A DNA stretch of 64,000 bases from Niebla homalea (lineage: Eukaryota; Ascomycota; Lecanoromycetes; Lecanorales; Ramalinaceae), in assembly GCA_019925105.1 (NCBI GenBank), contig JAHGAU010000040.1, forward strand, positions 124,001 to 188,000, given 5' to 3'. A program made the position numbers and the translations under genes. Position 1 is the stretch's first letter. Each line of letters begins with the position of its first letter. Below, in pieces: positions 11,373 through 22,919 of this stretch. The notes under the pieces are model-generated. The model saw nothing but the letters and a program-made list of their open reading frames with translations. It was not told the DNA's origin and searched no databases.

Positions 11373-11516
11373 AGACAAAAGTTGTCTGCAGGAAATATCC
11401 AGGTGTACTCAGATATACGGCGAAGTGCTCATATGTACACGTGTCCCGTGAGTGTCTTGGCAATGCCCCTATGAGGCATCAACACTACTCCATGCCTGTA
11501 CCACCTAGGCTGACAG
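11373..11516 (-). repeat. Dispersed repeat, copy R1
   Basis: On the minus strand this runs from CTGTCAGCCTAGG through GCCAAGACACTC and TGAGTACACCTGG to TTTTGTCTTC. The same ordered blocks recur at 22761-22917 and 55550-55674 (plus strand) and, more decayed, near 33650-33720. Some copies carry short open frames by chance, including a shared STPGYFLQ-like peptide. Confidence 0.65.
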
Positions 11517-12736
11517 TAAATGATCAAGGAAATCTGAATCTCCTCGAATCTGGACAGAGGCTCAGACTATTAGCTTGATCGCCTGAACAGGATTAGTGGG
11601 CCAGTGCTGGTACCTTGTATTCAGTAACGCCCGACGCCTCATGCGGCCATCCATTAATCAGCCAGTAACAGTGTGGACCCGCCGAATCTTCGGAAGATTG
11701 ATCATCGGGCACATCTGCTAATCAGGATATGGCAGACAGAATTGCAGAGCTGCCAGCATTAGGCCCCACTGTCAACTCAATCTCTCACTTTTACATATTC
11801 GACAAAGTATGTCCTACTTGCTGACTACCGGGCATAGCTCGCACGCCAGAGTGCGACGATTGCAGCAATAGGCTTGACATTGCCATGGGCAATCCTTCAG
11901 TCGTGCTGTCCAGCGGCCTGGTCACCATGGACTGGTCTCATAGCTGTTCGAATCAGTCGGTGCTCGTCTATAGGATTACAGAGCAGGCGGATATGGCGTG
12001 AACGATTAAACGAGCTTTTGATGTGATAACGGAGACGGATGAACTTCGTCCCATGGCGGGGGGTCAGGTTACTCATTGAGCGTTTCGACATAGATAGGTA
12101 AGATTTTTGGTCAAAAGCCAGGAAGCACAGCGAATGGGGGTCTGGAAGATCTGTCGGTGTCTCTGGAATATTGAACAGAACTATGGTCAAATATGATGTG
12201 TGTTTTTAATGGGGATGTTCACTCCCTCCGCTTTTTTCTCAACGACAATTTGTGAGCCGACACAGTGGATGTGCTTCACATAGCTCAGACTTCACTGCGC
12301 GATGCAATATTCACATCCCCCTTTGTTATTCGAGACCAGGATGCAAATTTCTGGCTGTCACATTCTCATTACACAAGTGCTGCACATCCTGGAGAACAAA
12401 ACACTCATCTCCATTCATTCCCCAATGTCACGAGAGCACATTAGCCGCAAAGAAAGCAATGCGTGGAATTATTGAAGCGTTCCCATCCATTGTGGTCTGA
12501 ATCTTTCGCATTTGAGTAAAATCTTAAGATGAAAGAGTGTGATCGCCAAGTCTGTTATGCAGAATCTAATGCATGTGGATACTCCTTTCTTCCCAAAGGC
12601 TCATCAAGAAATTAGAGAGGAGACTTCGTAGGGAATAGTCCTTGATCGCCCCGTATACTCTATCACCAATGGAGTCACTTTCATCCATTGCAAGCCGTCA
12701 ATACCATCTCATGAATCTTACCAAATCTTCACCACC
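11517..12736. other. Intergenic stretch
   Basis: No supported gene. Only short frames without domain or exon signals. Confidence 0.4.
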
Positions 12737-13231
12737 TCAGGAGCTGCCAGCCGCCCTAGCACTCAACCACGGGATCGACCAAGCCCTATCACTGGTGTCA
12801 TTATAACACAGGAATATATTCCCTTTGTTGTCAAAGTTATGCGCTCCCTTGGAGCCCTGCCAACAGTCACCCGCGTTAGCCAGCAATCCACACACCAGCA
12901 AGCACGTACAAAGACAGTGAGCAAAAGCTAAACTAGAGCGACTTACAGCTTTATCCGTGAATGCGGAGATAGAACCGGCGTACCCAATGCCGGAACCAAA
13001 ATGCACGCCCACGCTCGTGTTTGCAGGACGCTGGAAATCAAACCGTTCCTCGTTGTTGATCTCGAGGGAGGGCCCGTGATGGTGGTGGCTGATGCAATCT
13101 GTGTAAGGATCCTCGTACCAGCCGATCCAGGGGCAATCAATGCAGCGTTTCTCGAGGGGAGCGGTGGGGGTAGCGAATGTGCCGGTGGCGGCCGCTAAGA
13201 GCGTGGTCAGTAAGAGGAACTGGGGCAGCAT
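12737..13231 (-). CDS. Small secreted Cys-containing protein (local family, copy 1, intact)
   Basis: The ATG at 13231 gives a signal peptide (MLPQFLLLTTLLAAATGTFA) and a KR pair (Kex2-type site) just before CIDCPWIGWYEDPYTDC. A 90-bp intron at 12857-12946 (GTAAGT donor, GCTAAC branch, GGCAG acceptor) separates exon 13231-12947 from exon 12856-12737. The spliced product is 134 residues. The intron is a multiple of three and free of stops, so retention would give a 164-residue form. The second exon ends with an HNFDNKGNIFLC block. Two decayed relatives lie upstream at 15.2-15.5 and 16.2-16.6 kb. Candidate secreted effector or cell-surface protein. Function unknown, and no known family recognised. 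Confidence 0.7.
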   Translation of the reverse strand: MLPQFLLLTTLLAAATGTFATPTAPLEKRCIDCPWIGWYEDPYTDCISHHHHGPSLEINNEERFDFQRPANTSVGVHFGSGIGYAGSISAFTDKAVSRSSLAFAHCLCTCLLVCGLLANAGDCWQGSKGAHNFDNKGNIFLCYNDTSDRAWSIPWLSARAAGSS

Positions 13232-13542
13232 AGCTAAGGAGGATTGTCCGCGGAGCTGTAGTGGATGTGTAGTGGATGAATCTAGTAGGTATTGAAGATG
13301 AGAGGTCTTTCAGTGAGGTGGACCGTAGTAGCTTGTTATATGCACTGTCTGTAACAAGAGCAAATTCTTGACAAGGGCCGAAAAGGGTAACACTTGAAGG
13401 CAATTGTACGGGATCTTTATTGTGGCTGGCACCTTGTTACGTGGCTAGCAATGCTTAGTTGAGGACAATGCGCAACAAAGGAAGAAGCCTGCTTCCCGCG
13501 TTGATTTTGTACAACAATGATACTTTGGATGTAGAAGTCAAT

Positions 13543-13553
13543 AGGACCAGCCT
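13543..13553 (-). promoter_or_regulatory. Conserved upstream block AGGACCAGCCT, copy 1
   Basis: The 11-mer AGGACCAGCCT (plus-strand reading) lies upstream of all three members of the small secreted protein family: here, at 15576-15586 and at 16709-16719. Similarity to the third copy extends across about 50 bp (GATTTTGTACA versus GACTTTGTACA, then TAGGACCAGCC). Here it is 312 bp from the ATG, against about 80 bp in the other two, so an insertion or 5'UTR intron probably separates them. Role (promoter or 5'UTR) is inferred from conservation. Confidence 0.5.
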
Positions 13554-14540
13554 AATTGATGTTATAGCAGCAAGCGATAGATGAAGATTGGCTGTGTATG
13601 TCTAGAAATTAGGATGCAGTAAGATGTTCATAAGGGAAAAAGATGGCGCCGCAGGCAGGGCCTGAGACTTTTAGTGCAGCTAGCACTACCTCGTAGTCAT
13701 GGGCTAGCTTCGATGGAAAGCATTAATTCGAGCCTCAATATAGATGTGCATATGGATTCAGCATCACGTGGCACGATACAGCGGTCCCAAAACATAGTAT
13801 ATTTGGGTGAACATGCCCGGGAGATGATTCCGGTCGAGTGGCTCATGTGGCTCTTCCGCGCTGTCAGAAGTCAGCAGATTCTCAACATGAGTATGTAGGC
13901 AATCTGTCAGGCTCATATTGTTTCTACGTCAATACCTCAATATAAATGCCCATCTAGGCACGCCTTGGCTTCAAGCGTCAAGGACCGCCGGTTGACCCAA
14001 TACGTACGAGTCTACATATCAGAATTATTTTCTACACCCTCATCAATGCTTCAGGAAGTTCATATCTTATCAAGTCGTGTTGATTGTGTGTTTCACCGGG
14101 GTATGTAACGCCTATTTCGCATTGCTTCTTAGTAAGTAGATGCTAGAGTTGTCCGTCGATGTCTTGGGAGTGGTGTCTTCGGTGCAACAAAAAGATGGGG
14201 AAAATTTCTTGCAGTCTTGCTGGTCTCTCGCAGCTAGCACCAGATTTGCCGATCATTCCATCAGACTTAAATCGTAGAGTCTAAAGGAAACATCTATGGC
14301 GCTTAATGTAGCAGAATAATAGGTGGACGCGGTTGCGAACGCAACGACTTTTTGAATGACCCTAATAGGATTTTTTGGCATGTCATACCATGAGAGACCC
14401 GCAGCTCATGAAGATCTTGATTGAGGTTGCAGCCATTTGAATAGGTCAGTGGCAACAGATTTAAGGTCGCTAATTGACCAATCAGATCACCATGAGAATG
14501 TTTCAATTTATATAACAAAATAACACATACATTCTCATGT

Positions 14541-14640
14541 AACTGAGAGACCGACCAACCTCACTCTGGGCAGATGCTCAATTGGGAGTGTTGTTCGCTC
14601 GATTCCTGCCGCCGGGCGGGGGTTCCCGGGTTCGAGTCCA
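14541..14640 (+). ncRNA. tRNA-like element (A-box and B-box like)
   Basis: The plus strand has GCTCAATTGGGAGTG, like a tRNA D arm (A box), and about 50 bp later GGTTCGAGTCC, an exact-looking B box. The acceptor and T stems do not pair well, and no T-run follows. It is more likely a tRNA-derived fragment or SINE head than a working tRNA. It is followed by a small inverted repeat (GTGCAAA / TTTGCAC, about 14646-14667). Confidence 0.3.
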
Positions 14641-15179
14641 CCGATGTGCAAAAAAACATATTTGCACGGATCGAACCGAAACAAACGGGTCTCAGATGCA
14701 AGTCGACAAACGTATAGGGTTGAAATCCCCTGAAGGGACCTGGCTGCCTCCGGGCAGCTGGCTTCCTTTTGCATATTTTTGGGACTGGATTCAAGGTGAT
14801 CGGAACAGATTAGAAGAGCTTGGGGCGGATGGTAGATTGCCGTTAACACCCTCTCCACTTTCTGTCGTCCAAAAAGCTTCCAAGATCTACTTACCCATGT
14901 GAATCGTGGAGTAAGTAATAAAACACGTGTGATAATATCGCCGAGACACGATAAAGACGCCACTGAGATCCACTTCTGGTAGAAGCCCACTATCGCATAT
15001 CAAGGACCGAAATACGGCCATGAGAATGCAGAACCGTAACCTTTCTGCCATACCGAAAGCATGTCCTATGCCTCTCCTCCTCTCTACCTCATCGATAGCG
15101 GTAAGCACTCAATGGTCATTTGTGCCAAACGCGGGCCCACTCCATCCGACTAGCTGGGTGGCAAGCAACGTTCCAATCT

Positions 15180-15499
15180 CAATGTTAATTCAACGGCGGA
15201 GGTCTCGCATACTTTCGAAAGCCCCAAATGTCTTGGCTACGACTGACCTTTCCATTCAACTACGCAGTGGCATTACCAGCTGCGCGCCTCAGTTCTTTCT
15301 CATTGGACGTGCCCATTTTTGCAACTCTCTGAGAGCGGGCAGGACTGGTTTTCCTGTGCTTATTGCCCGTGCAATCGTTATCAGTCATGTGGTAGTAGCC
15401 TATCACGGGACTGTCTGCGCTGCGTCCTTCGAGTGGTGCGTTGGGAAATGTGAGAGCGCTGGCGCTCAGCAAGGTGTTGAGGGCAAGAGAGGATTGCAT
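15180..15499 (-). pseudogene. Small secreted protein family, copy 2, probably decayed
   Basis: The ATG at 15499 opens a signal peptide (MQSSLALNTLLSASALTF), then PNAPLEGRSADSPVIGYYH and NDCTGN, matching copy 1 (PLEKRCIDCPWIGWY) and copy 3 (PWIGFYDVADNDGSGN). The frame closes after 79 residues at 15260. The family's second-exon block is recognisable nearby as VAKTF (about 15215-15229), but the possible intron between (GTAATG to GGTCAG) is only about 34 nt, shorter than normal. The first exon alone could still be expressed as a short secreted peptide. Confidence 0.5.
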
Positions 15500-15575
15500 T
15501 ATCGATAATGGTAGATAGATTGGTCTGTGGTGAGGTGAGTTGAGGAGGGAGCAGCTGGCTCGCAGAGTAGTGGGC

Positions 15576-15586
15576 AGGACCAGCCT
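15576..15586 (-). promoter_or_regulatory. Conserved upstream block AGGACCAGCCT, copy 2
   Basis: Same 11-mer as at 13543 and 16709. It lies 77 bp upstream of the copy 2 ATG, in the position expected for a promoter or 5'UTR element. Confidence 0.45.
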
Positions 15587-16179
15587 ATTCGATGGGACAG
15601 CAATAGAAGGCAAGTGAGAGATCTTGATATTTTCAAGTGAAAATGTGGTTGCAGATAGAGGATGATGGGGTTAAACAAGAAAAACATACCAAGCCGGGGG
15701 GGAGGGGGCTCATACGTTCAAGGACATGTTGGACAAGCAATGATTCACCAAACAGGCTGTTTCAAAGCAGAGATTTGTGTAGGTCACGGTTACACGGTTG
15801 CGGATTGAGTGGTTGATTGAGGGTGTATCATTGCATGTTGAGCATAAGGTTTCATTTGTGAAAGAGTGTGAGAGCCTGTGCAATAGGCTAAACCAAAAGA
15901 ATGTATGTAGACTCCATCCCTATCTCAATGTGAGTATATGCCGCTTGGTCCAAAAGATCGTGTAACAGCTGCGCTTCATTGCTCCTGCATGGCGTACCAT
16001 AGACAATGAAGGCCCAAGGATGATGATTGCATGAGTTGGCGGGGTAATCTTCTCACGTACTTCCATTATTTATTGTTCAACCTTCGCATATCGCGATCAT
16101 TGCCTGGTTGGGTAATGTCGAGACCTTAATCAACAGAACACTATTCTGTAGCTTCAGCCTTTACCCACGGGTTGTGCAG

Positions 16180-16627
16180 CTATGCCTTCAGGTCATGATC
16201 GTTAGATTTTGTCAAGCAGAAGTCCTGGCCACCCCCAAGTTTCTTCCAATCGAATGTTTTCGCTACATTATTTGTCTGTTTGAACCAGATGTCAGCATTA
16301 TACAGAGGCAGCAGGGAGCGACCAGCTTATCTTTTTGTCCATATATGAAGTATATACAACGATGCACTTAGAGTCGCCGAAGTGCACTTTGACACTCGTA
16401 GTAATGCCTGTTCGAGCAAAACCCTTGACCCGGTTCCCTTGTCAAGTCTAGGGCGCTCATCCGTGGCTGTGTGAGGGTTGCCACTGCCATCATTGTCGGC
16501 TACATCGTAGAACCCGATCCATGGTGTTTCATTCATGTGGTCTCGTACTTGAAAATTGAAAAGGCTCGCTAGGTAGAGCAAGAGCGCCCGCGCTCAACAA
16601 CATGATGAGTAGAAGGGGAAGCTGCAT
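16180..16627 (-). pseudogene. Small secreted protein family, copy 3, frameshifted
   Basis: The ATG at 16627 gives a good signal peptide (MQLPLLLIMLLSAGALALP). The family core NETPWIGFYDVADNDGSGN follows in another frame, and a TTSVKVHFGDSKC block (copy 1: NTSVGVHFGSG) in yet another. At least two indels therefore break the gene. The splice donor position reads ATAAGC where copy 1 has GTAAGT. After a CAG acceptor the second exon is still recognisable as VAKTFDWKK with DFCL (copy 1: HNFDNKGN with FLC), ending at a TAG at 16180. This is a decayed duplicate. Confidence 0.65.
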
Positions 16628-16708
16628 AGTTAATGTTGCTATCCATGAGTTTGCGAAGGGGCCGATGACTTTGTACAGCGGTAAGGACTTATTTGTAGCA
16701 GGGTTTAT

Positions 16709-16719
16709 AGGACCAGCCT
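16709..16719 (-). promoter_or_regulatory. Conserved upstream block AGGACCAGCCT, copy 3
   Basis: Same 11-mer, 82 bp upstream of the copy 3 ATG. The adjoining GACTTTGTACA block (about 16667) is shared with copy 1. Confidence 0.45.
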
Positions 16720-16729
16720 TGTAGATGTG

Positions 16730-18370
16730 ATGTTAGCAACAATTGAAAAATTAATGGTAGTGTGAACAGGAGAGAAAGAGTGAGTAGCAGGGGTCGCCTT
16801 ATATATTCCAAGGCGTATTTTACAGAAGACCGTTCACATGGGTAATTGTTTCAGAGGAACCCGGGCGTCTACACCAAATGGCTGATGACTTACCGCGGCA
16901 ACGATGATGACGCTTACTCTAGTCCGCCAGGTCGAATCGTTACATGAGGTGCAAAATAAGTGAAACGCTATAGCTTCCACATTTCAAAGTCTTCATTTGA
17001 AGCACTTCCAGGTTCTAAATTTTTCATATTAGATTGTCCCACATTTCGAAGCTGTCAACTTATACTATCCTAATCTTCAAAGCCTTTCAAGTATTGGTTC
17101 TGTCGGTTTTGACCAGTGTCATCCTGTTGCTTATCAGCCCCTCAAGTGCTCGTTTGCGCTCGCATGGCACTAATCAGCACAGCAGTACGACAATTTCTAT
17201 TCACATTTCCATGCTATATTACCATCGAGGCTACGTATTTGTTCTGTTCTCATGGCGCTTCTGCACGCTTTTAGCAAGCTGATCGGTATTCATGATAGCC
17301 TCAGCATTGTTGTAAAAAGTGTTGATCATAAAATGAAAGGTTGTGAGGTTGGCTGACGATCTAAGTAAAAGGTGCGTCAGTATTGCTTTGTTAGGTATGA
17401 AACCCGCAGAAATCGATCAGGTATGACGGAATGTAACGAAGAGCTGCTTACCTAATTCAACCGTGTAGTGTGAATGACCTGATACGGAAGGCTACTCTCT
17501 AACATATTAATGAAGCTGGAGCGACGGCTCTGAGCTTGGTTGGAAATTGATCGATAGTGAAAACTTATGTCCTGGGGACAAAGTGCAATATGAAAATAGG
17601 CGGGCTCGGGCTCGTTCACATTGCTGGAAAACCCCAAGTGAATGAGCGCCTGCTCAAGTATTACAATCTCATCGATCTCTTGGTCTCGGTATCCAAGCAG
17701 ATTCGGGATTTGCCACCCACGGTCTGTGCTGATTTGTTTCCTCGTAAAGATGATTCATGTGGTTGAGCGTAGTGTAGACGGGCGATCCTGATATGCGCCG
17801 AGAATAAACATCTGGAGTCGAACAATCTTTGTTTGTTCTGCGCTACATCACCGATCATGATTCTGTCACGCAGACTGAATTGAGCTTGCTTACTATGTAG
17901 GGACGGTATTACCAACGTGGATGCAGTTCTCATGGATATGATGAATAGTCCTTCGACCGACAGTTCTCTCGTGAGTTCCGGAATGCGAGGTAAATGTTAC
18001 GTCGCTATTGCCTGACCGGACAAGGTCCAGCTCAAGAATTGCACAATTGAAAAGAATGCGCCTGCTGAAGCGGCAACATCCTAGTGAACCACCGAAAGTC
18101 GTGCATCAGCCCAATATTCTCTGATTCGTAGTGACAGGTCTGATTCTCCCAGCTTGAGATGCGCTGAGGTCGGCAACATTGAGCGATCAAGTATCATCAG
18201 ACGTACCGTCCATTTAAGCATACGCTGCTGCAGCACGACCTTCCGATCAAAAGTGGAGATTTGTATAAACAGCGTGACATGACATGGGCGGATGTAATTT
18301 TCCGAGGTGTCACATACGATGTTGAGGTTCTGATTCGTCGAGAGTGTAATGTCTATGTCATTCGCGAATA
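16730..18370. other. Intergenic stretch
   Basis: AT-richer DNA with short open frames only. Nothing I can support as a gene. Confidence 0.4.
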
Positions 18371-19645
18371 TTAACAACGACTCAATAGCAAGTCAGAAGG
18401 CTGGCTAGTGGTGATATGTGGGACGCTGTTGCGGGAAGGCCTACCATAGCCGTAGGCGGGCGGATACTTCAGTGCCTGCCGATATGTCAAGCCCAGGTTG
18501 ATGGAGTTGTCCCCGTTAGCGCTGATGAGCATCATGCGCGTGTACCCCATGTTCAAAGCGCCTTCAAGAGAGAGCTTGGGATCGTAAACGGCGAACCAGA
18601 GGCTGGCGTTAGAGTCGTGAAGGGATTGAGTGGTGTTGTCTTTAATCAATCTCAGCGCTGATGGTCTTTCTTGAAAATGCATAGGGGGGAGAGGAGAAGG
18701 GAGACTCACAGGTGAAAAACGCTTGCAGAGTCATCAGGTAAGTTGGTACGTGATCAACGAGGGCAGGCTCGGGTTGCCATGAAAGATAGCGGTAGGTGGT
18801 GTTTTGCCATTCGAAGTGCTCGATGACATCATCGTTCCAACCGGATTTGCAATTACAGGATTGGCCAGGGATAAGCTGCGATGGCTCCATAAGATCGCAG
18901 GCAAGAGCATTTGGTTCCAGCCATCCGAGGTAGCATTTCATCGATTTGGGACGGAGGGTGGCTTGTGATGTCCAGTTGCTGTTTTGCAGAAGCGCAATGG
19001 CAGGGAACTGGACCTCGTCCTGGCAAGCGTGACTCGTAAGTGTTAAGAACAGGTAAACGGGCCTTCGTGCTTACCACAGTGTCTGCCGTGATCTGTAGGA
19101 CTTCTTTGTTCAGATTCGGAAACCCCAGACAGGCGTACAGGATGGTCATGAAGGGAATGGTGATGAAGACGGTGAGGACGGTGTTGCCCAGGTTTCTGCG
19201 ATAAATGCGTAGTGGAGGTCCTGTCGTGATCAGCATTAGGCCATAGTTTTGTTGAGCTTTATGATCTGTCGGTACCAGACTTGAGATCAAGTGCAGTGAT
19301 CACGAGTAGTGACGTGAACACAAGGACAGCAGTGATTCCACATAATATGAGGATTGCTTGAGAAGGACGCAAGACCGCCAAGCATCCAAATGCTATCAGC
19401 ACAATAAGTCCAAGGACGTTCCATAGAACAGTTGACCTATTACGCTTATTGACCTTCTCAGGTCCAATGATGGCGGTAAAAACTTGACGGAAAGGCAAGT
19501 GCAGTTGTCTGAAAGAGAAGATAGTGCGACGGGGTTTTGGTGTATCTGTGTAATCCTCTAGATCGAAGGAATCGATCCAAGAGATGGCAGTGGTCACTTG
19601 AGATTTCATGTCTTGATCCATCTGCACTGGCAATACGCCAGCCAT
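18371..19645 (-). CDS. Fungal multi-pass membrane protein with extracellular domain, four exons
   Basis: Exons on the minus strand: 19645-19276, 19220-19075, 19019-18710 and 18657-18371. Introns are 52-55 bp with GT-AG ends and matching phases. The N-terminal part has two adjacent hydrophobic segments (WNVLGLIVLIAFGCLAVL and AILILCGITAVLVFTSLLV). A third follows (NTVLTVFITIPFMTILYAC), then a polar region with a CNC pair and N-glycosylation-type sites (NWTS, NTTY, NTTQ, NASL), suggesting an outer-face domain. The start is uncertain: the frame is open to an ATG at 19783, and the ATG at 19645 was chosen as the conservative start. Product about 370 residues. Family known to me only as uncharacterised fungal membrane proteins. 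Confidence 0.6.
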
Positions 19646-20843
19646 GTCTTGCAGGGAGCATGGACCTCCAGCATACGACAACAAGGTCAACTTCTTATAT
19701 TTATCGTTCGAAGAGAAAACAGGGTGGAGGAGAGTGAAGGATCGAGGCCATGAAGAGTCGCACACCGAGCAAGAACCTTGCATGATCAAAGCTGAGGCGC
19801 ACGAACAACGCTAGTATAACCGTCTTCTTATCATTTGCAGACAGAAATGACAGCTGCAGGCTCCGATCCGTGCCATTAACATCGGCCGATCTAAACTGTT
19901 GCTTTTGCATCAGGCTGGAATTGTGCACAGTGCTCACAGTCTGTTGCAATTCGACTTGGCAGCTTCAGACTCGGCAGTCTCGAGCCTGACGACTGAACTC
20001 TCGCCTAATGGTTTGAGATGCTGCAACTACATATGCTGTGCACACACAGGTCTAATTGGTAGCGTGGGCTTGTTGCTACCCTAGGCACAGCGCTCGTCCA
20101 TAATGATCAGTGTCTTTCGGGATGCTGATAGTGTATCTGCAGTTGTAAAGGAGTCAAATCCGGGGATTTTCCCTGCATTAGGAGCTGCTTCGAAACGTGG
20201 CATGTGCATGTCGGCAGGAAGATTTGGGGACGGTTGGGGGCAGCTCCGGCTGTTTTGAGACTTTTCCAGGGTCCAGTGCCCCACCGTTGCACATGTCAGC
20301 AATCTTGCCTCACCCCTTAGCCCTTAGGACGAAGCGCTGAAGCGACTGATGAACAAGGAAACCTGGACTGGACTGTCCATCAGCCGTCAGCGTAATAATT
20401 GACAGGTCTGTGCCCCACAACTGATGAAACCTAATAAGTTTGGGTGACGCCGATCACAAAAATGACAACGCCCTTCTGAGCACCCTTTGAGCGCACTGAC
20501 CCATCATGACTGGGGAGTTGCGCAGTCATTGGAGTTGATTGCCTTGGCGGAGCGCTCTATAACCAGTAGACGAGGAGTAGCATGAGAGAGTAGGAAGGAT
20601 GGATAGTGGGGAAGGAAAAGCCCGCGTCTGAATGGTTCGAGCTTGCTACTCCTGCCCGGGGAGCTCCGGCGGCAGGATTAGCGATGGCTGAAAACCACAC
20701 GCTGAAATTAGCGCGTCTTGTTCCAAGACTCTGAGACAGGTGTCACAGCTTCAGCAAGCCTTTGATTATTCCTGGCTTGTTCTTCATAGAATGCGCATTG
20801 TATTTGCGTCTGATTATCGAACAGTTGCTGAGCAGCCAAGCCT

Positions 20844-22149
20844 ATGTCGCGACCTTTCCATCTCGCTGATGATGGGACTCCATGCAGAGAATGCGAAGAC
20901 GGAGGGTTTCAGCGATGGCATTTTGAATGTCATCGAGGGGATTTGGAGGATCAGATCATTGGTATTGTCGCCTTCCGATGTCAATTGGTGAAGAAGAAAA
21001 CATTTGCTGATCGTACAAGATCTTGCCCTTGGCACTGGCGAGTGGTTTCTACACGACGACGCGGGCAGCACCAGATACCGAGTCGGGATTGCCTATGATG
21101 CAAAAAGTGCGAAGTCGATCTTCAGAGATTTCCGACACGTGTCAGGCCGGTTTACGGCCCTATCTCAACCCGAGATCCCTTTGCTGGACTTCCTCAAGCA
21201 ATTCGAAGACTTGGAGATTCGCTGGGAAAATCATTACGATCCGATAACCAGGGAAGTAATTGGAAAATGTGCACAATTTCAAGCAGCAGTAATAAATAGG
21301 CAATCAAGCTTGCCAGAAGACCTACCAGATGACCAGATTCTCATCGCTTTGTCTCTACGCTGTCTTGTATTGACGCACGAGATTCAGGATATTGACATGT
21401 CTGTACCATTTGACAACTTCTACATGTTCAAGGGCGAGGAGACCGTATATCACCCAGACGGCATCAGCGATGGAAGACCGTCAATCGAGGTTGTTAAATT
21501 GTCCGGGAGTCAGCCGTGTAGCTCTGATAAACCGGAGCTGGACAGTGAGGAGCGCATTTCATCCTTGCTGGAGAACCTCGTCCAAACTACACAACGTTTG
21601 ATAATGCGCAATGACCCGCAAAGCTGGCCACTACTCTTGTGTACGCTATGCATCTCCCAGAAGATGAAGAGTGATTGGAACCCTAACTCAGAGCTAATGG
21701 AAACAACACTTGTACCGAGCTTTCAGGCCATCAACAGCGCATACGGTGCGCTATGCCATTGGTTCCATATCTGCGCAAAGAATATGCAGCCTTTCACGGA
21801 TAATTGGGATAAGGAAGCTTATTCGCAGCGAGTGAATTGGGACCCTCTTTTGGTGGGCCTCTTCCAGTGGATGAACGATCTATGGCTCGAAGGTACGTCG
21901 CCTTTTCACTCTGGATCGACACCATTTACACACGTGAGATTCAGTGCTCACATATATCAGGTTCCGCTGAATACGTGGGTGGCGTTCCGGAAGATGTCTT
22001 TATGCACAAAAGAATTTCATGGTTCACTGGAGCCTTCGCGTTGGGGTGGGATGAATATTGAGAGCGCGAGGAGCTTGCAAGGATCTCACATTCCCCGAGA
22101 CGTGTCTTTCAGGATACACGACATGTTCGTATTACCATGCTCAGGATAA
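20844..22149 (+). pseudogene. Zn2Cys6-type regulator paralog, zinc cluster damaged
   Basis: The second half of a zinc cluster is present (DDGTPCRECEDGG, RWHFECHRGDLEDQI), then an intron (donor GTATTG, acceptor at 21019) and a long frame from 21020 starting DLALGTGEWFL. That frame matches the regulator at 25.2-27 kb almost segment by segment: LALGTGEWFL, a D-A-x-S-A block, SQPxIPxLxFLxQ, LRCxxLTxE and AYSxxVNxDxLLVxxFQWM. The third cysteine (TGT GAT in the paralog) reads GCT GAT here. The expected upstream exon (CLRCKVLKKQ in the paralog) is visible only as a degenerate CIC followed by a stop. The body may still be expressed, but a DNA-binding domain is not intact. A possible donor (GTACGT, about 21891) suggests one more exon near the 3' end. 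Confidence 0.6.
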
Positions 22150-22760
22150 ATCAGCACCTCACAACTCCCGTACAAGAAAGAAACTTCTCAGCAGGCACAA
22201 GATATAGAGCGGTTACTTGAAGACCTCTGTATTTCATCTACTTTTGAATAAACCATTCGGCGCTGTCCAGTGAGGTTTTCATTCTGCAAATGTTGAGAGC
22301 AGACGAAGATCCTCTTCCACCTAGACTGTTCCACCAGGGATAAGTCCAACACTACTGATAAAAGGGTCTACAAGGCTCTCGCTTCTCCAACTCCCAAATC
22401 TCACATCTCAGATGCATTGAGATCGCCACCGCTCCATCCGCCATACATAACCATTCACAAACCCCTCCTGCGAGTCACACCATCTCTCATACATTCCCTC
22501 TACTGTTCCAGACTCCACAGCGTTCACAAGACCATGACGCTCTGACCTTGAGGACACCTCTCGAATTTCCTCCTCCCGCCATCCCCCCTTAGATCCGCCG
22601 AACTAGGCGAAGATGATCTTAACGTATGTCGGCGGGGTCTTGTACCTACTCCTCTCCCTCATGCTGACTTGGAGGCGCGCCAACTGACTTTATCAGACAG
22701 ATGCCGGTGTCGCAGAGCAAGAGCAAGTGGCGCAGTGGACTACCGCTTTCTGAAGAGCAA

Positions 22761-22917
22761 CTGCCAGCCTAGCTGCAGGCATGGTGTTGCCAGCACTGAG
22801 TGTTATTGAGCCGTTTTGCAAGCCTCGCGAAGACTTTGGCAAGACACGCGTATATTAGAGTATCTCATGCTAGACCTCAGTACACCTGGGTATCTCTTGC
22901 AAATAGATTTTGTCTGC
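22761..22917 (+). repeat. Dispersed repeat, copy R2
   Basis: Carries CTGCCAGCCTAG, GGCAAGACAC, CTCAGTACACCTGGG and TTTTGTCTGC in the same order as R1 and R3, with about the same spacing. More diverged than R3. Confidence 0.6.
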
Positions 22918-22919
22918 AT

